NCBI GenBank assembly: GCA_921293015.1
Contig: OV121087.1
Span: forward strand, 2,306,501 to 2,370,500
Reading direction: 5' to 3'
DNA: 64,000 bases
Source: Phorcus lineatus
Taxonomy: Eukaryota; Mollusca; Gastropoda; Trochida; Trochidae
Positions 1-12,379 of the stretch are shown in pieces. The notes under the pieces are model-generated. The model had not been told where the DNA came from. It did no database searches and saw only the letters and a list, made by a program, of their open reading frames with translations. A program made the position numbers and the translations under genes. Numbering within the stretch: position 1 is the stretch's first letter; the number at the start of each line of letters is the position of its first letter.

Positions 1-1239
1 ATATACATTCCAGTAATGATTCTTCAAGTTTCGTTTTGTCTCGTTTCGGTTCTTCGAGTCTGGAAAGTCCTGCTAATTAATAAATCCATAAACATTAATT
101 ACTTGGAGAAATGTAGATATTATGTCAATGATGATATGTTGTGTATATTGTTATAAGTATAAGTTTCACGCAGTGGTTACGTAACATAGAAAAAAAACAA
201 ATCAAACCAAAATCAAACACAAAACGGACCACAAGATAGACACTAGAACCGAACGCCTTGGATAAATACATTAGAATATCTAGTCTATATGCTGATTATT
301 CTGAAAATATAAGGCATTTCTGAAATAAATGTAGGCGAACTGTCAAAACTTGCCCTGGCCGATAGTAGATTTTAAACAAAACATATAGATTTAACATTAT
401 TGCAGCCTGCATTTAAGATTTGATCCAAGTTGAGGAGAATATAGATGATCGAGATAGCTAACTTGTACAAGGAAAAGTTATTTACTGCTGTATAGATGCT
501 CACTGGGAAGACGAGAGTTGACGTTCTCATTTTCCTCATCATATACGACTCAATACACATAGCAATATTTTACAATGATCATATCTGTAGAGCAACTGTG
601 CACATAAAATAATTGATTATACATTTGAAAAAGATTTATTAGTCCTTAATGGTATCGATAAACTATTTGAAAAGGATACCTTTACATACCTTACTTATAA
701 TGGGCATAATCATATATGCATTAAATGATTTTTTTCTGAAATCTTCGCGTGTCTTGTAAACATGAAGACGAATTTCAAAGAATAAAAAAGTAAATATTTA
801 TTGTTTCAGTTTTCACTGTTATACAAGAGATATCAGTGCTTAGCTTTGAAATGATTATGAAGGAATTAAAACCATACATTGTCGTTTGTTATTTTCAAGT
901 CCTCGCTATCTTTAGATGTAGTGTCTCCCTCAAAGAACTTACTCTTCGTAAACTGGATCATTTAATTGCAAATTTCCATCATCTATCCCAATCTAATTAT
1001 TTCAGTACAACACCGATTAGGACATTTATACCATTAAGGTAGGACATTAAAAGGAACTGAATTTCCAGAGCAACAGACAAATGCGATGTGAACATTATGT
1101 TATTTTCTTTGCGTCCTAAGATTTGAAGCTAGTTGTCGACAGACAAAAACTTCATTGATTAGTGGCTGAATTTCCCGTACATTAGTGTAATTACAGCTTA
1201 AAAGTATCTACTGACATTTTCATGATTTACGTTGCTGCT
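1..1239. other. AT-rich gene-free stretch
   Basis: No supported gene, RNA or repeat was seen. Open frames are short and lack protein-like composition. The right edge abuts the coding relic that begins at 1240. Confidence 0.5.
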
Positions 1240-1851
1240 CTATTTCGTTTCAGATTGAATTTCCAACATCGTTTTCGTAACCAATGATGTTGTCAATTTC
1301 ATCTCTATTTCATCATTAGTGGAACGTATATCATCAACAGTCAGACTCCTCATGTGCGGACAGGCAAAATGCTTTGTTCCTTGCAGTCTCTAATCGTTCT
1401 ATGTCAGACCATTTTTTTCTATTTTCACCAAAGCAATCATCGAATAAATTGTTTACCATACTTCTTTCAGCAATCCAGACTTCTCTGTTTGGAGGGATGA
1501 ATTGATCCCTAATTTCCTTGCCAATCATTGAAAGGAATGGCGTACCTTTCATCTATGGCATTGTCGATATTACCTAGCTTTCTCTCAATCTCATCAAGAA
1601 TTCCAGTGTTATGGACAGAAAAACCATAGCATCGTTCTGCCAATTATAAGCGAGAGCGTCAATTGGGGAGTGTAATTCCTTTACTAATGTACGGACTACA
1701 ATGTCAGAAGTTATTCTCTGGATAAGGCAATAAATTGAAATTTCCTATTACCTGTCGAGCACCAGTAGATTGTATTCTTAATGTTCCGTAGCCCTGTATT
1801 AAAGGCAAGAGCGACCTGACAAGCCATTTCCCTATTATCTATGGCGGGCAT
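1240..1851 (-). pseudogene. Frameshifted protein-coding relic, family not recognised
   Basis: On the minus strand, successive open segments in different frames read as protein-like sequence. The first starts at an ATG (1851-1849) with MPAIDNREMACQVALAF and runs to a TAA at 1713-1711. A second segment in another frame includes ALAYNWQNDAMVFLSITL. A third includes GILDEIERKLGNIDNAIDER. A fourth (1552-1334) includes EVWIAERSMVNNLFDDCF. A last one ends at a TAG at 1242-1240 with DDIRSTNDEIEMKLTTS. At least three frame changes would be needed to link them, so the locus is non-functional as it stands unless some breaks are introns; a CAG|GTAATA donor-like site lies near 1750. Composition is helical and charged, unlike the surrounding low-complexity AT DNA. 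I do not recognise the family; a decayed mobile-element or host gene are both possible. Confidence 0.35.
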
Positions 1852-2869
1852 ATGGAGTGTAATCTGTGAAGAGAGCCTATAAAACCTAATGCAACCGTCG
1901 CATGTTCATTTAGGGCAATTTACGAACGAGAGAAAACAAATGACACTCGGCGAACTGAGAGCATCTAAAGCCATTATTCACTACCGCTAGAGGGCGCATT
2001 CGTCTGTAAAGACAGTCCCGCAGATTAGTTGAGATCAGAACGAGGCTTAGACAGCGCGTGCCTTCACAGCAGACGATATTGATAAATTTCCTTGGAAAAT
2101 GTCGCAGGAGTTATTACAATGTAATATTATTGCCCGGAATTTTTAGAATAAGGTTTTATTCGGTCCTTAAATAATGATCTGTTTCAAGGAAATTTAAATT
2201 TGAAAATGTTATTCCGAAATAAATGGTTTTGATACCTTCTCTAAAAGAGCAAATGTGAGACATTTTTAAATTAGATATTTTAATAAACATTAACAATGCT
2301 AAACCTTGCTTACGGCAAGGGTAACTACAAATGTACTACAAATGTGCAGACATGTTTCAATGTTACATAAATACTGATGTTCATACACATAACCTATTAA
2401 AAACAAGTTGGAGTTTGTATGGAATACATCAATTTCTCTGAGGCACATTTACTTTGCTAAATAAAGTAATCATTCTAAAGAACAATTATCAGAGATTTAT
2501 TATGCCATTCTGAATTGACACTTTGACAAAAATCACATTTGTAATTCCTATATGAGCATAACATATTCAATATATAACCATTTCTCGCGTAAATACTACA
2601 GCTATTGCGGCGATGGTATATCGTTCTTGCCTTCAACAATAAAATCGAAGTACAACCACCAAATGATTTGTGAGTTGAACTATTACCAGGGAAGAATATA
2701 TATTCCTCGTTTATTACAGAGCTAGCACCACGCCTTGTGTTAATTACTATCAATAATTCCTTCTTATCAATTTAAACCCTTCCGACATTTCAATGTAACA
2801 ATGAAGTCGTCAAACCGACCAACTTGTTTGTTTATTTCGGCTCACAAATCACAGATATAATCAATTTAG
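1852..2869. other. Gene-free stretch
   Basis: It contains a GCCCTCTAGCGG-type sequence (complement side near 1990) that may be remote repeat debris. Nothing else is supported. Confidence 0.4.
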
Positions 2870-3380
2870 TTTCGAAGAAGAGTCCATATCCAAGATGGCC
2901 ACCGCCGGAGATCCGCTATCGGCATTGTCCGGTACAAATCAAACGAAGATAAAACTCCTTTCTCTGACAAAGTTGGCCGGTGTTAAGCCGAGTTTATCCC
3001 CGTCTTCAAGCAGATAGCTATAATTATTTATCTCATATTTCTCATTTATAAATCACCTTCATGGCCTCTTTTAATCAGTCATGGGCCGAGTGACCCAAGT
3101 ATTCATTTTATTAATCATTACCTCCCCCCTCCAATGACGTGACTGATTTAATCGTCCCCTTCCATGCTATAACTATTCCGATGCATTGATGTCTCATAAT
3201 GGCTCCTTCTGTTTCGCGTGCTTCCTTAGTCTTTCTAAAACAACAAATATCAAATAAAATGGCGGGTATAGAATTCGATCATTTCCGTTATGACGGAGTT
3301 ATGGGAGAATGGTTGTTATTCTTAACGGGTTATCTCCCTTCGTTTCTTTACTGTCTCCAGACTTTATTCGAGTAATAGGC
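2870..3380. promoter_or_regulatory. GC-richer conserved-looking island
   Basis: This block stands out from its AT-rich surroundings. It has a run of CpG-bearing unique sequence (CCAAGATGGCCACCGCCGG near 2890) followed by several homeodomain-like cores (TTTAATCA, TTAATCATTA) and a near-CRE (ATGACGTGAC at 3133). Such clustering resembles a promoter or conserved non-coding element, but no TATA box or transcription start could be fixed. Confidence 0.3.
2895..3017 (+). CDS. Short ORF, 40 codons, possible first exon or micropeptide
   Basis: The ORF begins at an ATG in the context CCAAGATGGCC, close to the ideal animal start context, and ends at TAG 3015-3017. It encodes MATAGDPLSALSG near its N terminus and SLTKLAGVKPSLSPSSSR at its C terminus, with a small, Ser/Thr/Ala-rich, basic composition. 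No domain, signal peptide or membrane segment is apparent. It is richer in GC than the flanks. CCAAGATGGCC also fits a YY1 core promoter motif, so this could be a promoter with an incidental ORF. A CCG|GTGTTAAG within it is a weak splice-donor candidate, so a first coding exon is a third reading. Function unknown. Confidence 0.25.
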   Translation: MATAGDPLSALSGTNQTKIKLLSLTKLAGVKPSLSPSSSR

Positions 3381-4489
3381 GTCCATGAATGTCATAATAT
3401 CGGAAAATAATATTCTATCCTTTAGTGTTATCTGCAAGGGGAGATAATTCAGTTATCTTTTTTAAAAGTTCGATAACCTATATCGGATGCTGAATTGACA
3501 GCACAGTTTGCCTATATTTAGACCTTTGAACGAAATTGTTTGAATTTATACGAGATAACGGGAAGGAAGCCCTAACAATTGGCCATAATGCACTGAAAAT
3601 CTGAGCTGCCTGTTGTTCTTGTTGATGCATCGAAATGAAAGCACATCATAGGATTCAAGATTTATATGATGGTATCGTTCATTTCAAATCAACTTTAATT
3701 TTGATAATTCATAAATAATCACCAATGTACGAGCTAATAGCTAGCATATCTGCGCAATGTGAAGAACAACATGCGATGAAGACCTGGCAAACAATTTTCC
3801 AAACTTTCTTCGACCTGCGGACATCTAAGTTGTTTTTTTTCAGCATCTCGACTTCAACCAGCGTTACGAATTAAGATGAAATTGAAGGTTGCGAGGATAC
3901 GAACCCAGATACTATAAGAATGAACAAATACATTTCATGCTAGGAGAGAGACTGATTGTTATATGGCATTGAATATCTTTCTTACAGTGACAACGTCCAG
4001 ATTTTGAAGTAAGTTACCAGTAATTTGAAGAGATCGATCAAAACCCGTTTCTTATCATTCATACAATGAACCAGGGAAAACTATTATATATCAAAGTGAC
4101 CTGTCGCCATAAACAATATAATGACGTCACGTTTAGTAAACAATATTTCGTACTAATTGAAAAAGGCCAGTTTGCCTCGAATTGATTACTTTGGAAACAA
4201 ACATAATAACATGTACATATCATCGTCATATTTTGTTTACATCACACCTGCATAGTATCAGTATATCGCTCTCGCTCGAGAAATACTTACATGAAGGCAT
4301 TCGTGTCTTTAAAAGAGTATTACATAAAGACTCAAAAGATGTACTCTATTTATTACTACAAATAATTACTGTATTGAATGACGTTCATAAACAGGGATCA
4401 AGGACTTCAACAGATATAGTTTAATGACGTCATAAGTAGTTGACCGGTCAGAGTTTCACTACATTTCATTAGATGTACGCATCCTTTTT
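3381..4489. other. Gene-free stretch with two CREB-type palindromes
   Basis: TGACGTCA occurs exactly at 4122-4129 and 4425-4432, about 300 bp apart, and a TGACCGGTCA palindrome lies at about 4441-4450. No coding region is supported. Confidence 0.4.
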
Positions 4490-4560
4490 ATCGTCATCAT
4501 CATCATTATCATCATCGTTATCATCATTATCATCACCATCGTAATCATCATCACCATCAC

Positions 4561-4595
<35 letters not shown>

Positions 4596-4597
4596 CT
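4490..4597 (+). repeat. (ATC)n trinucleotide microsatellite, interrupted
   Basis: About 105 bp of TCATCATCA units with scattered TTA, ACC and CGT interruptions in the left part and an uninterrupted run near 4562-4595. The pure right end and decayed left end suggest recent slippage at the right. Confidence 0.9.
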
Positions 4598-6033
4598 GTT
4601 GTTGTTATTGTTCACATTTTGTAAACATATCTTTTTTCGTTTATCAGATATTTAACCACAGGTCAGCCCTGTGTGATGTGAAGGATTTTATAAAGAAAAA
4701 TTAAACGTAGTTTACTTAACTATTCTATGAATCATCAACATTAAACTATTACCATATATAACTGCATTATCATACTTACATGTACATATTCAAATGATTT
4801 TTCTTACTATCACACCATTAATGTTCAAAGTATTAAAGAGATAAAGTATTGCAAATGCAAATGTTAATATTACAAGTTAGGAATCGGAAGGATGCATTTT
4901 GTATAAGGTGTAATACTATACATGTGATGTGCAGATTTTATGCAGACAAAATGTCTCATCAATACGAATTTACTGCAGGAATATTTTTTAAGTTTTTGTA
5001 TTATCATGTCACCAAGAATGTCCCAAACCATCGTTAGATCTCCAAAAGCGTTGACACCAACCAAACAATTATCTTTAACACAAACATGATAATTAGAAGC
5101 ACTCACATCTCTGCAAATATCTGGACCAAGGCAGCGCTCCTATCTTTAAGCCTGCATTAGATGTTATTAGCACGTCAATATAAGTCAACGTGTTTATTTA
5201 CAAGCTTCATTTCACCTGTACTTATCACTGGTGGTAGGTTGCAGGTAATTAGAGATATTTACATTGTTTATCACCAACTGATATATTAGAGATATATCTC
5301 GGAGGTGTCAAGTATAGACTTGCTTTGTGAAAAGAGTATTTGTTGATATGAATTTGTAGATAAACGCAGATAATTCGCATGAAGATTAAAGTGGAAGTCA
5401 ACGAAAACAAAGAAAATATTTAAATTATCAAATATAAATTAAAATTATTTTTAAGATACAGTTCTTTTTTTATACTGTATGTGTTAAAGTTATGGTTGTG
5501 TACTTCTCTGTCTAATATAGCAACATAAATATAAGTACTTCTTAATTTCGAAAGTCTCAGTCGTTTATGATAACGATAACTGTAAAGAATGCCTACATTT
5601 ATTCTAAAAAATAAACAAATGTAATTGATATAAGTTTCGAAACGCTAAAAGGTCAAAGAAAACTTGTTCGGTATCAAGAACAAATCTACACCAGTATCTC
5701 AAGCGTAACAACAGGTATGTATCAGTAAAGGTCCGGGATTTTGAATTGAATTTGTTGCTGTTTCCTTAGGGGGTGGATGAATATAATGTTCGAATAAAAA
5801 TATATACATGATAATGTCTACGAAGTTTGATGCCCGTTAAAAGAGATTTTTTTGTGCCTCGCACTAATTATGTAAGTAAAACATGCATTAAATATATGTA
5901 ATAAACGGTATTTAAAGTACTATATGCCTATAGCCTATATGAATGAAACCAGAATGAAACATTATCTCCCGTTTTATAGAATTTAAAAGTAACTCACATT
6001 TTAGATTTCGCCGATGTTACACGGAAGTAAACC
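4598..6033. other. AT-rich gene-free stretch
   Basis: No gene, RNA or clear repeat was seen. Overlapping short frames near 4850-5106 on both strands lack protein-like features. Confidence 0.4.
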
Positions 6034-7020
6034 AACTGAGGTTGTGAATGAATGAAACTGGAAAGCAACATAATGCTTTATTGGTTCTCATCAAGTAAAA
6101 CGTACGTAAGACAACTGAATGAATAAAACGATCTTCCTACAATTATTCGTATTCGAGAATGCAACAACAATTCCTACTTTAGTTTTCAGCTTTTCACTAA
6201 TGTGAAACTTTATCAAAATGACCGAGAATGTAACCGAATGAAACGAGAAAGCAATATTAATTCATATATTGGTTTTCGCTAAGGTGAAAACGTAAGTAAG
6301 ACTGAGATTGTGGTTGAATGAAACGAGAAAGTAATATCAATTCATATATTGGTTTTCGCTAAGGTGAAAACGTAAGTAAGACTGAGATTGTGGTTGAATG
6401 AAACGAGAAAGTAATATCAATTCATATATTGGTTTTCGCTAAGGTGAAAACGTGAGTAAGACTGAGATTGTGGTTGAATGAAACGAGAAAGTAATATCAA
6501 TTCATATATTGGTTTTCGCTAAGGTGAAAACGTGAGTAAGACTGAGATTGTGGTTGAATGAAACGAGAAAGTAATATCAATTCATATATTGGTTTTCGCT
6601 AAGGTGAAAACGTAAGTAAGACTGAGATTGTGGTTGAATGAAACGAGAAAGTAATATCAATTCATATATTGGTTTTCGCTAAGGTGAAAACGTGAGTAAG
6701 ACTGAGATTGTGGTTGAATGAAACGAGAAAGTAATATCAATTCATATATTGGTTTTCGCTAAGGTGAAAACGTGAGTAAGACTGAGATTGTGGTTGAATG
6801 AAACGAGAAAGTAATATCAATTCATATATTGGTTTTCGCTAAGGTGAAAACGTGAGTAAGACTGATAGTGTGGTTTAATGTGAAGAGAATAACAACAAAA
6901 CATTATTCAGGAAAGCAATTTCAATTCTTGTATTGATTTCCACCAAAATAAAACGTAAGTAAGACGACTGAGATAGTAAATGAACGAAACGAGATTACAG
7001 CATTAATTCATATTCGAGAC
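6034..7020 (+). repeat. 80-bp minisatellite with near-perfect core and decayed flanks
   Basis: Seven copies of exactly 80 bp begin at 6301, 6381, 6461, 6541, 6621, 6701 and 6781. They differ only at one visible site (CGTAAG or CGTGAG near the unit end). A more diverged copy lies at 6221-6300, and degenerate, length-variable copies extend left to about 6034 and right to about 7020. Each unit carries a 20-nt inverted repeat at offsets 52-71 (6352-6371 in the first): eight paired positions including one G-U, around a TAAG loop. A GTAAGT/GTGAGT splice-donor-like hexamer lies right after it. The homogenised centre with decayed ends is typical of unequal-exchange arrays. Confidence 0.95.
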
Positions 7021-8640
7021 ATCAAAACCTTAAGAAAAAAGATCACATGAAATAAATGTCCCAAACTTGACAGCCATATGTGTCTCTTTCATCCAGTCCT
7101 GTTTGATCTTTTGTTTGATACCTCAACTCCATTATCCCGGAACAATAGGAGAAACATATTACCATAATATTACCCTCTCACCCTGCCACGCCCACTTATT
7201 TGGATTTGTTAATTACAACTGTTTACATAGCTTTGATCACGATTTTACTTATCTAACCTACAAACGTTTCATTACAAGTATCGACTGAACTTATTGGGTA
7301 ACAATATCTTCACACTTAGAGGTGATAACGAAACTTCAAAGACGATCAATATTGTAAGAAGGTGCACGTTTAAATTGATTTCTTACGTGGATGTTTCGGA
7401 TACATGTAATGCATTTTCGCAGATTAGATAAAAGGGGTAAATATTTTTGGGTTATGGGAAATAAATTCGCTTTTGAAAAGTTAACGAATTAATTTAATTT
7501 GCCCCTATGTGTTTCCTTGATACATCTTCATGTACAGTCAGAACAATTTATAACAGGGTTATTGTTTGAAGTGACATCTAAAATGTCATCTCAGGAAAGA
7601 TGAGCGACCTCACAAATGAAATTTCAAAATGTTGTGAGACCGTTAAAACTGTTGGTACTTCTATAAGTGGTTATATTTTTGACTGATAGGTATTCGCTCT
7701 TTAACTGAACGTATCAAAATTATTTAGAATTTATAAAATCACTTGTCAAAACTTATTTTGGACCTCAGCTTTTCTTGAATAATTTTTGAATACATCTTTC
7801 TTTATAAAAACAGAACGGAAAAACGATGAAAGGTCATTTTCAGGGAGGTCCAGACCACTGTTACTTCTCAAGAAGTGCGTGTCACGTCGACTGATAGATA
7901 GAACCTATTTGAGTTGGATCGTGAAGCATTTGAAGGCCAATTATGAATTACCAAAGACTAAAATCATATTGTTCATTTAGCAAAATATTTCAATTACGAA
8001 AGAAAAAATAAGAGAATACTTTAAAATTAAAGTTTCTAGTACCCAAGAAAATGCCATCAAGGTATGTGACACACTAACCAAAATCTTTTGTTTTACAAAA
8101 TTTTCCACAGACAAATTACTTAGATACAACATTACAGATTACAGTGACAAAACCTTCAATTACCAGCGGGCATCATTTTCTCTTACCACTGGGCAATACC
8201 ATCAATTCCCAACAAAAGAGCCATGATTTACAGGCGCTACCGTAGCAAATCCGTTTCATCTAATCATAAAACATCATTATATTTTTGGCACTAAATCAAA
8301 GCTTTTTATTGTCAAAAGGCATCAGTTTCTGTGAACACTCAATTCTCTGTTCTAACATAGAATAGTGTTTGGTACTAAAACACACTAATTTTCACTAACC
8401 ACTAAAACAAAACTTTATATCTAATTTCCGTGACCACACGGTAGGCCTCTCATCGATAAACTACTGCATTCCGACCACAAACGAATCACTCCGAGGAGGT
8501 CTCCCCACTATCAAATCAATGACTCAAATCATCCTCTTATCAAAAAAAAGTAATTTCGTTCATGTGAAGTACATCATAGCAATATCGTAACTTGAAGCCG
8601 AGATTCAATTGGTCACAGAGAACTGTTAATATAGTAGATG
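7021..8640. other. Gene-free stretch
   Basis: No gene is supported. AT-rich sequence with short random frames only. Confidence 0.4.
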
Positions 8641-8935
8641 ACCAACGTCATTATCATCTTCACGTGATTGGATCGAATGATAGTCACATCCAACACTCCA
8701 GCAAATGAGGGAACATTACGACGTAGCCGATTCGCTTTGCGAGGAAAGATTTATTATCTAGAAATCAATCTGTATAAATGGCGGAGTCATTAGGGAGAAT
8801 GTTAGGATATGATTGCCTCGCCGGTGGCATGTGTTTTCTGTGTCCTTGGGCTTAATCTCTATGGATCTTCACAGCCGTTTAGCGTTATTTGACACATCTA
8901 AAAGCTAATTTATAAGATTTCATGATAAATTTCTT
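8641..8935. promoter_or_regulatory. Regulatory-looking island
   Basis: A less AT-biased unique block with TTCACGTGATTGG (E-box beside a CCAAT-like core), GATTTATTATCTAG and ATAAATGGCGGAGTCATTAGG. No ORF is supported. Function is inferred only from composition and motif density. Confidence 0.2.
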
Positions 8936-9539
8936 GCAATAACTTGAATCTATTGTCCGGAATTGTATCTCAGATGGGGAAATCGAAGAAAGGATCCTTT
9001 ATGTTATTAGATATAAGACATCGTCCTCTTGGGAAATTGTATAGAGATAAAGTTAATGTCTTTTTATATTTATATTTCAATTACAATAATCTTTTTCGTG
9101 ACTTATGTTTCCTTTTCAATTATGTCTTTAACTTTGAAATCGAATGGAATTTGGTTTTTTTAAAAACAGGTAATATTTATCTCAGGTTTCCAGAGTCGGG
9201 TAATGAATTCTTTTCGCCAAACATGTATGAATTTAATCCATTCTATTTTTTCCCACATCGTCATTGATTTTCAATAAATTGATATTGAAGGTATATGAAT
9301 AAAATTTTGAAGCCAAACTTAAGATAATAATTTCATATTTGTCAAATATTCAAAATAACAAAGCGGTTTTAGAAACATTGACAATGATTTAAAAATGCCA
9401 AAAATTATTTTAAAAATGCCAAGTGTTCAAATAATAAAAAGATGATGATACGTTACAAACATAATAGAAGGTTTTTCACAGAAATTTTATCATGACCAGG
9501 TGCAACAAAAAGTAATTTACTCCAACAAAAGGTCAAGAA
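8936..9539. other. Gene-free stretch with an unconvincing open frame
   Basis: A 107-codon frame from 8944 uses a non-ATG start and is rich in Phe, Tyr, Asn and Leu, as expected of chance frames in AT-rich DNA. Nothing else is seen. Confidence 0.4.
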
Positions 9540-9960
9540 GATTCTTCTTCCAATTGAAGCCCCCTTTCCTCTCTCCCCGACCCCTTGGTCCCCCTTCACA
9601 CCTGTCTGGAATACCTCCACCCTCCTCAGATTGCTAGGTAACGCAGCGAGGTGGTAGACAGGGTCGCCATTTCCCCCTCCCCCTCTTACTGCTGCTATTG
9701 TTAAATAGATTTGTCACTGGCCGCTAGCCGGGAGGTAAATAAAGACCTAATGGTTTCTCAAATGGGGGAACACGTCTTGCCAACCTATGACCTTTGTTTG
9801 GACGGATTAACGTCTAAGATGACCGTACAAACGAATTCAATAAGTCAAGCGACTGGTCGTTTTCTATTCAGTATTGTAATTGAGCGATTAGTTTTCATTT
9901 GGACCGGCCCTACTTGACGAGAAAGCTGGAGACCAATATTAGAAGAGTGCGGATAGATCA
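9540..9960. promoter_or_regulatory. C-rich patch followed by a conserved-looking island
   Basis: Positions 9560-9690 hold several C4-C5 tracts (G-rich on the minus strand), including CCCCGACCCCTTGGTCCCCC and CCCCCTCCCCC. The next 250 bp is unique, less AT-biased and contains GCTAGCCGGGAGG and AAATAAAGACCTAATGG. It resembles a regulatory element more than an exon; the overlapping 68-codon frame from 9711 starts at a non-ATG codon and has no recognisable domain. Confidence 0.25.
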
Positions 9961-12118
9961 TTTCAACAAACTATAGTTACGGCATTGGCTTTGAGGATTT
10001 TGGTTTTGAAGACTACTCTTGACTTGTGGCAGTATTTCAACTTATGTAACACAACTGTCTAGATTACCTATCTGTATGACACTGTTTGATAACGCTTTGC
10101 TGACATGTTTAATATAAGTAAACTCGACTTGATAGTTAATCTTATTGTTAATCTTTGTACTTAAAACTTTAAATACACAGAGATAGTGCGATACATAAGA
10201 AAGGTATATTGAATTAACGATAGTATGCGATTTTGTTACTTATATTTTGCTAAGGCTAGTATTTATTATTTATTCGTTCATAGTCTTTAACTTATCAAAT
10301 ATCCATAGAATTGACTTTAGTTCGGAAAGTATGAAAAGTTAAAACATTGCGTCAAATAGTTCTCTATTTTGGATACCTTTAAATAGAAAATATATTTTGA
10401 ACTTTTTGTCTGAGCTAAATATAGGATCTTAAATGTTGGTTTAACATTGCTTTCCAGTGAAATTGTTCGAATACCTGATTTATAATGATTCGAAGTAGTT
10501 TGAATTTGTGGGAGTTTTACATTACTATATGCCAATATGAATTAAATGATTTAGATTTCCAATACAAAATTCATTTAAAGAATGAATTAATTCTGTAGAT
10601 TATCCCAATAAAAATCAACGTGTTGAGAATGAATCCCTGTAAATATACACCAGGTATATTCTTTTGGTCTATTCTTCAAACACTGTTTTATGTCACTCAT
10701 CCATATCAAAGCATTTGCTACAACAGAGGCTCCATACATGTGTTGGATCAAACAAAACGAATTCGTATCTTTCTAGTAAAGATACTTTCATCTTTGACTG
10801 AAGTGACATGTGTGTAATAAAACATAATGAAGAATTCTTCCAAAAACTCGCATCTTTAGGTACATTCAGTCTTTAATGTTAACTGTGGGAAAATATATAA
10901 ATCGTTTTGTGTGATTTCCGAACATAGATTTTCTTGACACAAGAGGCCATACGAAATAAGATATTTAAGGAAATGCCAAAATTCAAATTAATAAGTTAAC
11001 TTGTGATGAAACCAAAAACTCAAAAAATGAGTTCGTGTTCTTCCCTGCCGATCGCACTTGTCATTTAGAAAATTAATAACCAATGTAGGTAATATGTATA
11101 TCTTCTCCAGTGGCCGGAATCAACTATACTCGTTATGACATGGCGTGTTATTATTTTATTTTCATCATATTTACATGTAATCTAAGTTTAAACTTATGAA
11201 AAAAAGTCCTACATTCATGGAGGTTAATGTAACCTAATACAAACGTCACTTGATGAACATTACCACCTCAAAAGGAAGGTTGGGTTTGTTTTAACAAAGT
11301 ATCTCGCAAAAGTCTTAAATGAACCAAATCAAGGTTGCAATCACATGAATAGATAAAAAAAAACTGTTTGTTTGTTGTGTAAATGCACAAGGTGCACAAT
11401 TAACTCTATGAAAATTCATGTTCTATTTATAAATCAACATTTCATTTCGTATTCATTTATAGCAAAAATATTTTCTTCATTTGTGCAAGAAAAAATCCTA
11501 TACACCTAGAACTTTTAGTTTCTTTGTTCCTCAACTTTTTTCTCTTTACGCACAAATATTAAATTAATATTAACGGATGTAAAACAAAGTTTAAAGCGAT
11601 AATAAAACAAATATTACGGATAAGCCTAGCGTGAGAACCCTCTTCACAGGTGTGAGTTAAAGATGTATATCAGCTATTTATCATAGCATCACTCGTCAGT
11701 AGAGCAGGAGAAGGCAATCCTTTATACTTGTGTCGCCAGGGGGGTTAGAATCTCTTCGAATTATAATCCACCTGGTCTTCCGTACTTTTGATTGTCAGCG
11801 CTTGCAAATCTTTCCGTTCAGAAAACTCAGATCAAAACAACAAACTTCAAAGAGATTGTCACTTTTTACAGTAACATTTTTATGTTCAAGACTACCGTTT
11901 AAAGATATGAAAACAAGAAATTTATCACTTTATGATTTATGTGAGGGTGGTAAGATCAGAGGTTCTGTGAACGCTCGGGAGGGGCGGGGGAAAAGGGAAG
12001 CTGATGGATGAGTGTGTAGTCGTACGCAAAGGACCTATCACCACAAATTGAATTATTCATAAATACAAGATCTCTTGTTCTTTCGTTTGATATTTGACTC
12101 GATGGTATTATTTGTGGA
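9961..12118. other. AT-rich gene-free stretch
   Basis: No supported gene or repeat. A purine patch (GGGAGGGGCGGGGGAAAAGGG) occurs near 11978-11998. Confidence 0.4.
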
Positions 12119-12149
12119 GTGACGTTTTGACGTAACGTCACCAAAACGT
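12119..12149. other. Two overlapping, mutually exclusive hairpins
   Basis: GTGACGTT (12119-12126) pairs perfectly with AACGTCAC (12134-12141). The overlapping ACGTTTTG (12122-12129) pairs perfectly with CAAAACGT (12142-12149). Only one can form at a time. Both stems also contain CRE half-sites (TGACG). Whether the site is transcribed is unknown. Confidence 0.6.
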
Positions 12150-12379
12150 TAGTGGCGAGATGTACTAAAGGCCGGTATTCAATACAAAGGGTGACAGGAT
12201 CGTGATATTGGATGTTATTGTTAGGTGTAGGGCTTCATTTGAATCTATTGTTCTCATAATTCTCTTATGTGTGTCGTGAAGGACTTATTGGATTTAGAAT
12301 GCTGTCAATGTTCGTAAATAACATGTTTATATATAACCAGATTCATTCAGTGATCGGAATCATATTACATTAGGTAACA

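Noticed and set aside
3870..3905. B-box-like GGGTTCGTATCC on the minus strand
   Set aside because: No A box or SINE domain at the expected distance.
6034..7020. CRISPR-like array at the 80-bp repeat
   Set aside because: Units are contiguous with no unique spacers, and the DNA is eukaryotic. It is a minisatellite.
8944..9267. 107-codon ORF
   Set aside because: Non-ATG start and Phe/Tyr/Asn-rich composition typical of chance frames in AT-rich DNA.
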